Assembly (NCBI GenBank): GCA_014526335.1
Contig: JACTAT010000033.1
Location: 687,072 to 751,071 of the forward strand
Source: Chrysaora quinquecirrha
Taxonomy: Eukaryota > Cnidaria > Scyphozoa > Semaeostomeae > Pelagiidae
Length of the DNA: 64,000 nucleotides
Reading direction: 5' to 3'
The translations under genes and the position numbers were made by a program. Below the pieces are notes generated by a model. That model saw only the letters and a program-made list of their open reading frames with translations, searched no databases and was not told where the DNA came from. Positions 1-11,738 of this stretch are shown one piece after another. Each line of letters starts with the position of its first letter. The first letter of the stretch is position 1.

Positions 1-545
1 AAACTTTCTGCACTCCGAACCACCTCCAATGTACTTTCCGTTGATAAAAACTTGAGGAACCTGGAAGACATACGAAAAGAAAGCCTTGTCATTGTGCATA
101 ATGCTATGAGCCATTGTTCGTTATACTAGACGTGCCGCCCAAGGCATTTTTCGAAAAATACAGTTCACATTCCATTCCATCCCAGTCTCAGTCCGGATTT
201 TATGCAAGTAACCTAGGCTAGGCCGTGGAGGCGATGCTTGAAGAAGTCCAAAAAAACCGGCCGGTCTTTAACTGTTTAACCAACTTTGAATTCTTTATAA
301 AGCTTAGAGAGTTAACAAAATACTTTATTAGGCTATCTTACCGTTCTAGAACCAGTTAATGACTTGAGATAATCTTGAATAGCAGCCATATCGGGTCGAT
401 TTTCCAGCTCCTCAACTTTGAAATCTTTTAGGCCAGCCTCTCGCAAAGCCTGCTTTGCCATGTCGCAGTAAGGACAGTAAGACTTAGAAAACACCATAAC
501 TTTGTTATTTTGTATGCAGTTATCCACGAACTTTTTTGCTGCCAT
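1..545 (-). CDS. GLRX: Glutaredoxin (dithiol, CPYC type), partial at window edge
   Basis: Small thiol-disulfide oxidoreductase that uses glutathione to reduce protein disulfides and mixed disulfides. The first coding exon (545 down to 342) starts at an ATG and encodes a helix, a strand and the active site CPYC (residues 24-27, preceded by VFSKSY). It ends after ...GSRT at a GTAAG donor. The second exon (60 down to 1) follows a TCTTCCAG acceptor and gives VPQVFINGKYIGG, the cis-Pro (TVP) and glutathione-binding segment, then runs off the window. The phase matches exactly (ACG|GTT). No presequence is visible, so this looks like a cytosolic GLRX/GLRX2-like form. A few more codons should lie outside the window. 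Family assignment is certain; cytosolic versus mitochondrial isoform is not. Confidence 0.93.
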
Positions 546-1357
546 TGTCGTTAGGATCGTGATAGTAATTTACAAAGTCTTTCAAATGTACAACTTCGAA
601 ACTGGTCTTCAAAGATTACCAACCAAGGGAGTGGTGAAACATGAAACAAGCCAAAGTGCTGAATCAGCATGAGGATGCGGATGTTGGTGTGCGTGACGTC
701 ACGCACAAAAAGTAAAATAAATTTTAAAAAACCAACTGTGTTCTAATTTTGAAACAAAGTTAACCAGGGAAAGTGATTTTAGATGTTTGAGCCTTAAACA
801 GGGTAGAGGGAGAAACAATTCCAATATAATGGCCCCTTGGCTTTTTGCCATCCCCTATCCTTTTGGTCTTGGATCAAACATCCCCAACATTCCAATAGCT
901 GATTTTATGTGCTGAGCCATTTTTAATCTAAATAACCTGTTAGTGTAACTTCTGTCGAAGTATTGCAAACTTTCTAGTATCACAAATAAATGGTTGCAAA
1001 TTAGGGAGGAGCAGATAACCACCCCAGCCAGAAAGGAATACCTTAACTTAACTACAGTTAAATTTTGTTATTTCAGGCCTTGTTACTTTGATATACAATA
1101 TAAAATGGCAACGGAGCATGTTAGATGAATTACGTAGTTCAAGAAATAAAAAACAATAAAAACCCAGTGTCACAATTGTTAGATCCACATAGAAAATCTT
1201 TTTTTCTTTCTTTTACAGTTCAATGTTCCAGCTTCATACCCAATGTCACTGGGATTTCAAGCATTATCTTTCTGCAAAAACCTTCTCACCCCATCTCTTC
1301 ATACTTACTATACTGTAATCCTCTTTATAACAATGTTCACTATATGTACATACATGC
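546..1357. other. Intergenic, no gene seen
   Basis: AT-rich DNA between the glutaredoxin start and the LSM8 stop codon, holding the 5' flank of the former and the 3' UTR of the latter. I see no coding potential with family resemblance and no clear repeat. Confidence 0.6.
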
Positions 1358-4147
1358 TTAATAAACAACATGATTTAGAGGCTCAGCTTTAATGTTTTCC
1401 ATATCAAGCCCAGAGTCCACCTCATCATCAACCTCTCCAATGATAGCTCTAAGGAAAGTAGGAGTGGAAAAATGTTTAATGAGTAAAGGAACTATTTTTT
1501 ACCAAATTTTTCAACAAAACTTTACTATAGTTCAAATCCAGTGCTAAATCAGAACCTGAAGTCCAAATTTTTGTATGATAAATTTTTGAAAATTTTGAAA
1601 ATGAGGCCTTTAGTTGAAAAGGTGTATTTGAACTGAGATAAATATTCTTGGAAGACATGAAACTTGGAGAACAGGTCAATTCTCCCCACTTGCAACCCAC
1701 CCTGCCTGATCATGGTCAAGTCAGTTATGTCACCACACAAGCTCTTTAAAATTGCTGAGCAAAAAATGATCTTGTGAACAAGGGGGCAAGTTGACTTTGA
1801 AGGTTTGGCGAGTTGACCTAAATATGGTGTAGCGTGTTCGGCTCATTAGATGGAGTGTAGAGAGAGACACATCCTGAGGCAAGGCCCGAGGGCCTAAGCC
1901 TCGATAGAATAAGACCACAGTTTCTTGTGACTGATTTCTATCCTTCTATCGACGAACTCCTTTTCGCATACATATTCACATCAATTTAACATGTAGATAA
2001 ACAATAACCGGAAACGCATACTAGGATCTTACAACTTAAAATGTTGATGTTTGGCGCCAAAGGCGAGAAGTCCAAATTATGACACATTGAACTAGCAGAT
2101 TAAAAACACCTTTAATTACATAGAACTACGACTCATTACACCATCCCCCTCTTCGACAAAAAATCCCCTAAGGTGACTTAATTTTGAAAACTGTTTAGTT
2201 TAAGGCAAAATGCAACATAAAATAAAGAATACACTAATAGTCCAGAAAGCCCGAGGGCACAGCAAGATTCGACCAATGTTCTCTGGTAAAGGAGTCCTTT
2301 GTATCGAAGCCAAAAGGAGTGGTTCGATTCAGATCGCTGAAATTCAACATGAACGTCGAAGGGCCCGGAGGCAGCAGCAAGATTCGACCAAGTCCAACAT
2401 GGCTTGGATAAAGGTGCTCAGGCCATAGTTGCTGGAACCATGACTTGCAGAAAACATGGCTCGTTTCTTCAGCTGTAGGTCGTGGACATTAGCAAATTAA
2501 AAACCAATTAAACATCCGAATTCCATCAATCTTCCAATCTCCATAAACATAAAACGTAAAATCGTCCACTTGCCTCTCTCGATATAAACTCTAGCATTCA
2601 ATATATACTCATGAGGCTTTCGTTCTTTGACTTTGCCCTTTTTCGCTCTTTCTCTCGGCGTTTACGTCTTCCAAAAGCTTGTCTGTTCAATCCAGCCAAT
2701 TCTTTGTTCGGATCTGTTGTCTGTATGCTGCTTTTCTCATGATCTTCGATCATCTTCAATTCTTCGATTATTTCTAACTTGTTTGTCTTTCTGGCATCAC
2801 TTTTAAAAAATTATCTTCACAGGTCACTTTTTTTTTTCATTTGTCTGTTTTTCCTGTCGACATTGCTGGTTGGTACGCTCTCTCTGCACTCCATCCCGCT
2901 CCTGTCACCAAATTTGTAGCGTGTTCGGCTCATTAGATGGAGTGTAGAGAGAGACACATCCTGAGGCAAGGCCCGAGGGCCTAAGCCTCGATAGAATAAG
3001 ACCACAGTTTCTTGTGACTGATTTCTATCCTTCTATCGACGAACTCCTTTTCGCATACATATTCACATCAATTTAACATGTAGATAAACAATAACCGGAA
3101 ACGCATACTAGGATCTTACAACTTAAAATGTTGATGTTTGGCGCCAAAGGCGAGAAGTCCAAATTATGACACATTGAACTAGCAGATTAAAAACACCTTT
3201 AATTACATAGAACTACCGACTCATTACAATGGACAACTTGGAGGTGGGGCAAGTAGGAGGTGGGGCAAGTTAACTAGAAACTGGATAATTAAGCTTACAC
3301 ATTATCTCCTCTGATGATGTATAATCCAAGAAATACTTGATTAACTCCAGCATTAGCTGAAAACACTCTCTCGTGGCTTTCGTCAAGTATCAGATTCACT
3401 GTTTGGTCAAATCCTTTCAAAGTTCCCTGCAAAGAGATTGGCATTTGTTAATTGTTTGATGTACGCAACTTGTAGCTAAACCAGTTTAAATAAAAAACCA
3501 AAGCTTTGATTTCTATTTCCACTTACCACCATCATTCTCCCATCCTGAGTAACAATGGCAACAGTATCTTGCATATATTAAGGAACCAAAAGACAAAAAA
3601 TTTAACTGCAAATCCTGGCTTTTTGGAGAATACAGCACTTGAATCAAGGCCCTTGGCATTGTGATCTGTGGTGGACGGAGGCAAGTAAAACAATAAGTTA
3701 CAATGGAACAATAATAATCAGCATCAATATGTAATGCCCTACCAGTCTGTAGAGTGTGGCAACTGCATGCACAAGGAAATTTGCAAAAGGCAGAATTGCG
3801 CCATAAAATTTGGGCCTTGCACTTGCACATCTAATATCAATGAAAATATCAAATATAGATCACATATTGTTATAAAAGGTTCAAATTGGAAAATCAGGGG
3901 TGCATTGTGCATTGGCATGCAATAATGCAGCAGTCTGGAAATTTTTTCTTTGCATGTTGCATGCCCGAGGATCTCATCAAGTTCTGCCATTCTCTGCAGT
4001 TGGGGTGACTTGGGCACACATTGCATGCCACCAGTGCTGAGAAGAAGTGTGACTGATTGAGTGGGAAATATTTCAAAGATCAAGAGAAAGAATTATGTAA
4101 AAATAAACAAGGATACGACCAACATACGAATCCAAACTTGTCGCCAT
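1358..4147 (-). CDS. LSM8: U6 snRNA-associated Sm-like protein LSm8, four exons
   Basis: LSm8 is the subunit that makes the LSm2-8 ring nuclear; the ring binds the 3' oligo-U of U6 snRNA. Exons on the minus strand: 4147-4117 (start ATG, MATSLDSYVG), 3567-3527 (TVAIVTQDGRMMV), 3426-3299 (GTLKGFDQ, LILDESHERVFS, LGLYIIRGDN) and 1448-1358 (AIIGEVDDE ... ending LNHVVY, TAA). The exons join in phase to 291 bases, a 96-residue protein, the same length as human LSM8 as I recall it. Sm1 and Sm2 motifs are both present, including IRGDN. Intron 1 has U12-type signals: donor GTATCCTT (4116-4109) and branch site TTCCTTAAT (3585-3577) nine bases from the acceptor. Intron 3 carries an LTR retroelement. The gene is divergent from the TATDN2-like gene. 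Confidence 0.95.
1828..3228 (-). mobile_element. Non-autonomous LTR retroelement (TRIM-like) inside LSM8 intron 3
   Basis: Two direct repeats, 1828-2140 (313 bp) and 2915-3228 (314 bp), begin TGTAGCG and end TTACA and differ by one inserted C. The 774 bp interior is flanked by a 4 bp target duplication, ATGG (1824-1827 and 3229-3232). Read on the minus strand, a purine tract (GAAGAGGGGGATGG) abuts the 3' LTR and a TGG-starting primer-binding-site candidate follows the 5' LTR after three or four bases. The interior is too short for gag-pol. A lysine/arginine-rich open stretch of about 66 codons (minus, about 2809-2598) may be a gag remnant, but I do not recognise it. The near-identical LTRs imply a recent insertion. 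The target was a 'GGGCAAGTTGAC' minisatellite, whose halves remain on each side. Confidence 0.88.
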
Positions 4148-4292
4148 CTTGCACAGAATCGAAATGGAGGTTATTCCAAAAAGGAGGCAAAAGAACAAAA
4201 CTAACAAGGAGACAACAACAACAACAACTTAAATTCACTTAGGCCACCTGGTTCGACTTCAACTTTCAGGAATTTGCATTAATTTGTTTAAA
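4148..4292. promoter_or_regulatory. Bidirectional promoter between LSM8 and TATDN2-like gene
   Basis: Only 145 bases separate the two divergent ATG codons (LSM8 at 4147, TATDN2-like at 4293). Both 5' UTRs and the core promoter must lie here or overlap the genes. It contains an ACAACA run and no obvious TATA box. Shared use is inferred from spacing alone. Confidence 0.55.
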
Positions 4293-5239
4293 ATGAGCCG
4301 AGAAATAAAATGCGACAATTGTGAAGAACTCGGACATCTAAAAAGGGACTGCAAATCTTTGCCAAAAGCAAATCTTGAAGCAGCTTTGAAGAAAGACGTG
4401 CGCAGCTTTGAATACCGCGAGCCAAGTAGTCAAATCCAAGTCATTGATACCCATTGTCATTTGGACACTGTATTCGAAAGATTTCGACATGATGGAAGTT
4501 TTACTCATTTCAAAATAAAATACGAATTTCCAAAGAACGTAGTAGGCTGTATATCTTCATTTAGTGATCTTTCCTGTTTCACATTTGGTCTGTACGAGAG
4601 TTTACTAAAAGAAGAAGGGTTTTGGGGGAGTTTTGGAGTGCACCCCCATTGTGCAAAATATTACAATGATGAGATAGAAGCTAAGCTTATTTCTTGTCTA
4701 AGCCATCCAAAAGCTGTTGCGGTTGGAGAATGTGGGCTTGATTATTCCATTAGAAGTCTTTCTCCAAGGGAACAGCAGCATTTGGTCTTTAAACGATTGT
4801 TAAAAGTGGCAGTGATGTTACAGAAACCAGTAGTTGTACACTGCAGGAGGCAGAAGCTGATTGCTTTGAAGTGATGAAAGAGATTCTACCACCAAACTGG
4901 CACATCCATCTTCACTGCTATACGGGTAACATGGCACAAGCAGAACAATACATGGCCCACTTTCCTAATCTATACTTTGGGATTACAAATCTTGTCACTT
5001 ATGCCACAGCAACCCAAGTCCATCAAATCGCAACTGATCTTCCTCTAAGACGCATCCTCTTAGAAACTGATGCCCCATATTTTGTGCCACAACGGTTGAA
5101 GAATATGTTGCGTTTTAGTCACCCTGGTATGCTGCTGCATGTTGCAAGAAAAATTGCTGAATTTCATCAGTGTAGCTTGGATAAAGTGCTGGAAAATTGT
5201 CAGAAAAATGCACAGCAAATGTACTGTTTGTCACTCTAG
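4293..5239 (+). CDS. TATDN2: TatD-family metal-dependent DNase with N-terminal zinc knuckle, TATDN2-like; one-base frameshift
   Basis: Predicted Mg-dependent nuclease of the TatD amidohydrolase fold. Residues 7-20 form a CCHC zinc knuckle (CX2CX4HX4C), suggesting nucleic-acid binding. The TatD barrel follows: THCHLD (metal ligands, residues 53-58), VGECGLDY, VVHCR, HLHCYTGN and LLETDAPYF, so all expected metal ligands are present. The closest match I recognise is the C-terminal nuclease domain of vertebrate TATDN2. The long disordered vertebrate N-terminus is replaced here by the knuckle. The reading frame breaks at about 4846-4848: after VVHC the frame runs to a stop near 4872, while the next frame continues at once with the expected family sequence to 5239. 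One missing G in a G run explains this. Assembly error or real null allele cannot be told apart. An AATAAA lies at 5528. The ATG at 4293 is chosen because it directly precedes the knuckle. Confidence 0.88.
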
Positions 5240-6291
5240 TGTATGGTCTTTTCCAAAGTAGCAACAATATGAGTCATTAAGACATCATGTTGATGAAACG
5301 CAGGATTAGAACTTAGTTTCACTTAAGAGATTTTAACTTGAAAATATTATTATACTTTTAATGAAAAGTAATTACATTTGGTAATGTCATATATTTCATT
5401 GCATGCTCTAAAAAACTTTGTAGCTCTGCAATTTAGTTCTATTCCAGATTTCAAATTTTTTACAACTTTTTTTCTAAATTCAATTTATTTTGAAAAAAGA
5501 TTTTACTCGTCATAGCTTAACTTTATCAATAAAGTCATGATGAATTGTAGATTATATTATTTTTTCAATAGAGTTTAGAAGGAAATTAACGATGGCAAGC
5601 AGGCAATTGCACTTTGAGCGTGGAGGCACGCTATCTGGTAAATGATAGCGATTGGATTTTGAAATGAGCTTCGTGCTTAACAAAGATACACTCTTTTAAT
5701 AAGAACAATTTTAATAGGAACATGAGAATGGATTTTGCCCAGATTTTAAGAACCAACTAAGAACAAGCTGAGACTGACCACTGCATAAGCTCTAAGAATA
5801 TCGTCTGAATATGAAAATAAGACCAAGGTGAAGGTGAAATGATTTTTTAGCGCCAGTGGCTAGGATCTCAGCAGTAGGTTAACTAATCGAGACCTGGACC
5901 CTGGCTGTGACGCTACCATGGCTGGGCTCGAACTGACACCATGTGCCACACTGAGCTCCTGACACCACGAGTCAGCTGGATTACACCACGATGCCACAGC
6001 ATCATCAGACCGAATGTAAAAAGCAAGCGAACAAAGATAAAAACATGGATGTTGCATTTTGCAAGGAACTTAATACCAATCGAAACATTCACTGAAAAAT
6101 ATTTAAGGGCAGATCACGAAAGCTTGAACTAACTCAGCTTTTATCATTAAAAGTGACGGTATTGTTCGTGAAAGTTCTTTAAGAAAGTGGAAGTGAATAA
6201 TATAGAATAAACTAATACTAAGAATAAGCTACAATTGTTCTTCAGTGTTCTTTAACGGACCGACCCAGAAGAGTGTATTCCAACTGTTGGA
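5240..6291. other. Intergenic with one SINE copy
   Basis: The 3' flank of the TATDN2-like gene, then a minus-oriented tRNA-derived SINE (5822-6003, listed separately), then AT-rich DNA up to the stop codon of the fibrinogen-domain gene. No further gene seen. Confidence 0.6.
5822..6003 (-). repeat. tRNA-derived SINE, family A, copy 1
   Basis: Reverse copy of a SINE whose forward form begins GGTGCTGTGGC and has a box-B-like GGTTCGAGCCC. Its body contains CAGCCAGGGTCGAGGTCTC, then TTAACCTACTACTGAGATCC and GCGCTAAAACACC, and it ends in a CACCTT tail. Here the tail (AAGGTGAAGGTGAA) is on the left. Other copies: 10181-10350, 26152-26325, 26509-26635, 48556-48708, 51722-51838, 53182-53350, 58356-58430, 59418-59577, 60905-61063. 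Confidence 0.85.
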
Positions 6292-7263
6292 TTACTCTGA
6301 GACTTGTATCTTCATCTCAGACATGAAGATGTTGCCCAAAGATCCTACAATAGCCCGCCAGCTCATGTAGTTAGGACTTGTGTAGCTCTGATCAGGATAA
6401 AAATTATTCAAATTTACCGCAAAGCAATCACCATACCACCATCCTGCTTTATATTTAGAGGCGCAACTCTTTAAAGCACGATCATTATCTCTATCATCCG
6501 TTGAAAACTTCATTCCATTGTGAGACGACAAAGAATCGCCAGCATTTCCAGAATATCCACCAACATTCAGTCGATATCCATCGTACTCGTTTCCAATCTC
6601 GAACTTTGTATACGCTGCATAAAACAGCTTATTTGGATAAGCCCAGTGTTTCATTGTGATATTGAGGATAGCGCCTTTGCCAGGCCCAGCCAATGAGTGC
6701 ATTTTTTCCAGCCCAATCCAAAAGTTTCCACACGGGTTACCAAAACCCAATTTATAATCAGCCCAATTGCGAGTGAAATTGACTGATCCATCGATTCTTC
6801 TTTGGATCACAATCCATTCTTTCTTTGGCTTCTCAACTGAAAATGGACATATTTATATATTTACAACAATAAACATATATACAATATACATGGAACATAA
6901 AATATCCAAAACATAAACATCGTTGACTATGATGAATCTACTAATTAAGCTGCTACTTAAATAACTCGGAGCCTTACCTTGTTTTTCCCATATTGTGATT
7001 GGTCGCTCTATGCTCTTCAAGTCTGCTACACCATTCACTATTTCATAAGTGTTGGTATCTTTAAACTTAACCACATGTGTGCAGGAATCTTTAACTCCAC
7101 AGTCGAAGAATTCGGGGTTCAGTGTTTCTTCGCTATAGGCGTTGTTTCCTTCATCGCTGTTCTTCGTTATTTTGCGATAAAAATGTCCTACTGTGTTGAC
7201 GTTACAATACTGTGGCAAATAGCTATTTGCACAGAAAGCCAGAATTAGCAGTAGAACTCTCAT
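6292..7263 (-). CDS. Secreted fibrinogen C-terminal domain protein (FReD/ficolin-like), two exons
   Basis: Probable extracellular lectin-like or adhesive protein. Exon 1 (7263-6978) starts at an ATG followed by a signal peptide (MRVLLLILAFCANS). It ends WEKQ|V at a GTAAGG donor. Exon 2 (6836-6292) follows TTTTCAG and carries most of a fibrinogen C-terminal domain: WIVIQRR, NFWIGLE, a calcium-loop-like STDDRDND, then CASKYKAGWWYGDCFAVNLN and a terminal MSWRAIVG. Total 276 residues. The usual GGGW before TVIQRR is replaced by PKKEW, and the region upstream lacks the usual FReD N-terminal pattern, so subdomain A is divergent. FReD proteins include ficolins, tenascin ends and invertebrate FREPs; which role applies here cannot be read from sequence. 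No collagen or coiled coil is present. Confidence 0.88.
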
Positions 7264-8487
7264 TTTGCAATGCCTCTTTAAAAGCTTTGGGCAACTGACT
7301 TCTACTCGCTTGATGATGCAAATAAACCTAAGCGTTTGGATTTCGTTTAATATATATAATCGAAAATGAAAAAGTGTGCAGTAATAAATTGACCTTGCAA
7401 GCAAAGTAAGCTATATAACTACACAAGAAAAAATGTCAAATAGAAACTGACTAAGCTAACCCGAAAGAGGCACGCAGTGAGAGTGATTTGCGACAATGCA
7501 ATATATTGCTGCATAAAAAGCATTCTGAGCTGTTCTTTTGCATTCTTTTTTCTGGCTTTCTCCGATTACAGAATTTTCACTGCAGCTTTTTATTAAAAAC
7601 TGATCAAACGCAATAAACTTTCCAAAACGAAGGGTCTGAAAATTGGCCACCAAAGCCATTCTAGCAACCCCAATTTTCAAAATTTTCCAGAGGAGAAAGC
7701 CACTTTGAGGGCTGAAATGTCTAAAATTTTAAGCAACTTTGAGAGCTAGATAAAAGTCCAGCTTATTTAAAAAAAAGGTATATACGAAATGCCCTCCCGC
7801 GTTCGTAAGGATTTTACAACGATAAAAGCTCGATTGATTGTAAATATTCTTAATTGTCTTAAGCATCAGTTTTATCTTCTACTGGTGGTTATCTTTGCCC
7901 AATAAATTCTTATTTACAAACATCTCCTTTAGAAACAGGTTTACACTGAATAATTTGAATCGTTTTTGATGAATAAAACATTAAGAATGATAGAGAAAAT
8001 AGATATTTTTCATTCCTGCTCCGAAGAATCGTGAATAGACATATACTGTTTTCACACTGACACAGTTAAAACAGCTTTAAACCAAAGTTAGATATCCACC
8101 AATCAAATCGACTCGAATCCCTGGATTGACCAATCAGGACGCAACATTTTTGTTAAACTGGTTTAATTTTAAACCGGTTTAACCTGCAGTATGAATAACC
8201 TGAATGGGGAATTCTTAGAGTCCAGAAAAGTGTTCAACCTTCCTCCAGACGAAAATGCGCCTAGCTGCAAACCTTCCTCACTCAACAATGCAAAGTAGGC
8301 GTGTCGGGCGTGGCATAAGATCATTTTTTGTTCCCATTGACATTCCTCCGGTCAGTTACCGTGCAGCCGTAGCTTTTTCCCGACTGCATGATTTCATTAG
8401 TTAAGGAGCTACGTAGAACCCTGAATTTCTACCCTTCCCATTTCTGAACCCTTCTGGAACTCAGCAAGGCATGTATTTGTTACTCCT

Positions 8488-9125
8488 CTTGATAAAGCAA
8501 TTGATGAGATAACGCTAAAGAACCTTGACTGCATGATCGGGAGGCCAACGACAATTCCACTGACCTAAACAGCCAAATGAGATCGTCGAGTGTTGCCTTT
8601 TTGTTTCGGCAATGTTGAGCCTTCTTCAGTACATATTTATGCATATTTTTCATGAATGGCAAACGCTATAATGGATTTATCCACACGTGGGAGTGGCATA
8701 CCACATTAGACAGGATTTGAACCATAAACTGCATGATCAGAGAGCCAAAGACAATCCCACTGAGCGAAAGAGCCTATCAAATTCTCAAGGAACTCACCAA
8801 GTCAAACAGCTCAAGGCTCCCCTCCCGTTTGACTTTTTTTGTTTCGGCTATGTTTAGCCTAATTCACTACCATATACATGAATGGCAAACAATAGGATAT
8901 ATCATTTCGCATTTCGCAAGTGGCATATCAGAATTGATGTGATTTAAAAAATGTATGATCAGAGAGCCAATGACAATTCCACTGAGCCAAAAAGCCCACA
9001 ACTCCACTAAATAGCTGAATGAACTAGTCGAGTAACTCTCCCAATCATAAGGCCCAAGGTTCTCCTCCTGTTTTGCTTTGTGTTTCGGCTATGAAGCCCA
9101 TCTTCAGTAACCTTCACATTTATGT
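8488..9125 (-). repeat. tRNA-like SINE family B, three degenerate copies
   Basis: Three successive copies (about 8488-8720, 8728-8945, 8953-9125) share 'GTTTCGGCTATG', 'CATGAATGGCAAAC', 'CACACGTGG...TACCACA' and 'CCACTGAGC'. On the minus strand the word AGCTCAGTGG and, in better copies at 58690-59060 and 39095-39165, GGTTCGAATCCCATC give box A/box B-like tRNA elements. Degenerate, so not real tRNA genes. Confidence 0.6.
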
Positions 9126-9199
9126 AGGTATAAAGGATCGCTGAAGAATCGCTAAAGAATCCCAGTCAAGGCAATTATAACAATTGTGGTAGCCCACTT

Positions 9200-9470
9200 A
9201 TGATGAATATGTCTCGTGCCAGCGTATGTCCAGTTCACAATATGTTCTATGCTCTGATGAAGGCTTTAAGCCGAAACCTGTGGCTGGAAGGACCTCGAGT
9301 TAGGCTGACTACTTCATTGCACTGTTTAGTGCAGTGGAGTAGTCAATTGGCTTGTTGTCCAGAAGGTCACTGGTTCGAATCCCAGTCAAGGCAATTATAA
9401 CAATTGTGGTAGCCCATTTATGATGAATATATAATATATCATGTGTCAGCATATGTCCAGTTCACGGTAT
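9200..9470 (+). repeat. tRNA-derived SINE family C
   Basis: The segment 9330-9395 reads like a tRNA head: GTGGAGTAGTCAATTGG (box A-like), then CTGGTTCGAATCCC (box B). It is preceded by TGATGAAGGCTTTAAGCCGAAAC and flanked by two copies of a 'CAAGGCAATTATAACAATTG' segment (9168-9187 and 9392-9411). It does not fold as an intact tRNA. Confidence 0.5.
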
Positions 9471-9717
9471 AAAGTATCGTTAACACATATCAATGCCTCA
9501 AACTCTAGCCTGCGTTAGGAAACAGAACAGCTTGCTTGCTTGTTTACTTGCGAAAAAGTGATTTGCTTTGAGTTCGCAATATGAATGCAACTTTCTTCCA
9601 ACATATTTTCTTCAAAAATGGCGTAACGGGGGTGTGTGGGGCCCCTAGTGAGGTAGTTGGGCCTGGCCCCATGTAGCTGTGCTTAATTAAAGGGACTAAT
9701 CTTCAATCAACTTTTCT

Positions 9718-11704
9718 TTAATCGACTTTAAGTTGTACGTAAGTTAACTTACATTTCGCAAACGTCAACAAAACAACAAACCCATCTAAACAACAACATA
9801 TTAGAAAGAAGTTGAAGAACCCTACTCTGTTTGTTACCGTACCAGAAACTGATTTCATTAAGAGTTTCCCAAGCACTTCAAACGCAGCAAGGATAGTAAA
9901 ATGAGATGCGTGAATATCACCTGGTAATGTTTTTGACACTTGCATCATTGTTGTAAATGTCAGTGTTGTTATAGCTCCTGCCAGTAGTTGGAATATGCAG
10001 TCAATGATAATATGAGGGAGTAGGGCAATGCTTGATTTTATAAGAAACGTGCTGTAGATTACAATGATGATAAACCTGAGTGATGCCGTTCTGAATAGGA
10101 GTTCTTTCATTTTCAGTCTACAAAGGAAAGAGAAATAGATTAGCTTTATTATTTATATTCAGTCATATTATACTCTGATTGGTGCTGTGGCATTGTGGTG
10201 TAATCCAGCTGACTCGTGGTGCCAGGAGCTCAGTGTGGTCAGGGTTCGAGCCCAGCCACGGTAGCGTCACAGCCAGGGTCGAGTTGTCAATTAGTTAACC
10301 TACTACTGAGATCCTAGCAGCTGGGGCAAAACACCTTTTTGCCTTCACCGATACTCCATTGACACAAAGGAAATTTACTGGATTGCAGCTGGGATACTTT
10401 TGATACAGGAAGCGATCGGAAAAGTCGCCGAACAGCAGCGCTACCGGCTCACTGAACAACTCCTCGTGGAACGGAAAACAACCAAGTTGCGGAAGAAACG
10501 GGCCTCCGATGCCTATTTGCAACAACGTTTGTGCAAATGCGGCAGGGTTCTCTATTCATCGTCGAAAAAGTGCAACAGCCAGTAAATCCCCCCAGTCGTG
10601 GCCGAAATCGACCTAAAATTCAACATAAAGTCTTAATAAAAGTTAAGTCAACATAAAATTTTAATAGAACGGAATCGACTCCAGAAATCACCAGAAAAGT
10701 GACTCCAATCTGTAAACTTCCAAAAGATTTCCAAAAATTTACGACCAAAGTTTTGGAAATTAATGAACGGTATGTATGAGCAATGGCATTTGGTTTCAAG
10801 GATTATACCCGAACTTATGTTATGTAGTTAGCGAGTAAATAGGTAATATTGTTTCAAAGGCAAGGACAGGCAAGAGGCTTACGGCCAGATCCAAAGATGC
10901 TGCTTGTGTTACCAGAAGTCTTCATAGAACGAAATGTCCCTAAAGCTTATCTGCAAAAATCATGTACAATAATAAACTCTGAGCTTACCCAAACTTTGAA
11001 ATCAGTATTCCTCCGAGTGTAGAGCCAAGCATGGAGCAAATTTGACCAAATATACCAGTTATCATCCCTATATGGCTCATTGGCAGTCCTCTATCAATAA
11101 GAAACAATGGGTACATGGACGCAAATCCTTGCTCTCCTACTTTGTACATAAAAACAAACAAAATCAACCATAGTTGATCTGGGGTCATGAAATACTGGAA
11201 CATACTCCATATATTGACAGGCTTCTTTTCATTCTTGATTTTTTGTGAACCATGTCTGGTCTTTTCTTTTTTGTTGTCTTGCCCAGAGAAAATTGATAAG
11301 TCGCATGCAGCTATAATGAATGCACTGAGACCAAAAATAAGAGAGAGCCCAAATGTGAATAACTTCAGTCCAACTTCTTGGTGTAAAATTAGCATAGCTC
11401 CACCACCAAACAGAATGCCAATTTTATAGCCAACGATGTGTCCTATGTTGCAGTAGCCTGTCATGTCGAAAGATGAAAGAACAAAATGGGGGTAGTCTAG
11501 TCAACTTGTTCGGTTAGACTATAACAATAATGAAATTGATTATGATCATGATTATTATTATTGACAGTCAAAACAATTATACAATTATAATGATGAGTAG
11601 GATGATTATGATTATGATGATGACAATGATGATGTTGATCATGACATTAATGATGATGACGTGAATAATGCTGTTGATGATGATGATGATGATGCTGATG
11701 ATGA

Positions 11705-11738
<34 letters not shown>

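Larger units (their letters stand above)
7264..9717. other. Intergenic, repeat-rich
   Basis: Holds a partial poly-T MITE (7700-7785, subrepeat AAGCAACTTTGA, end AAAAAAAAGGTATA). It also holds a degenerate inverted AAACC-rich stretch (8047-8192), three tandem-like copies of SINE family B (8488-9125) and a SINE family C copy (9200-9470). No coding sequence recognised. Confidence 0.6.

Noticed and set aside
1125..1361. Plus-strand 78-codon frame
   Set aside because: It overlaps the end of the LSM8 last exon on the other strand and has no recognisable protein features.
9330..9395. tRNA-like sequence with box A and box B
   Set aside because: It does not give a full cloverleaf and belongs to a dispersed repeat; family A and B copies were rejected as tRNA genes for the same reason.
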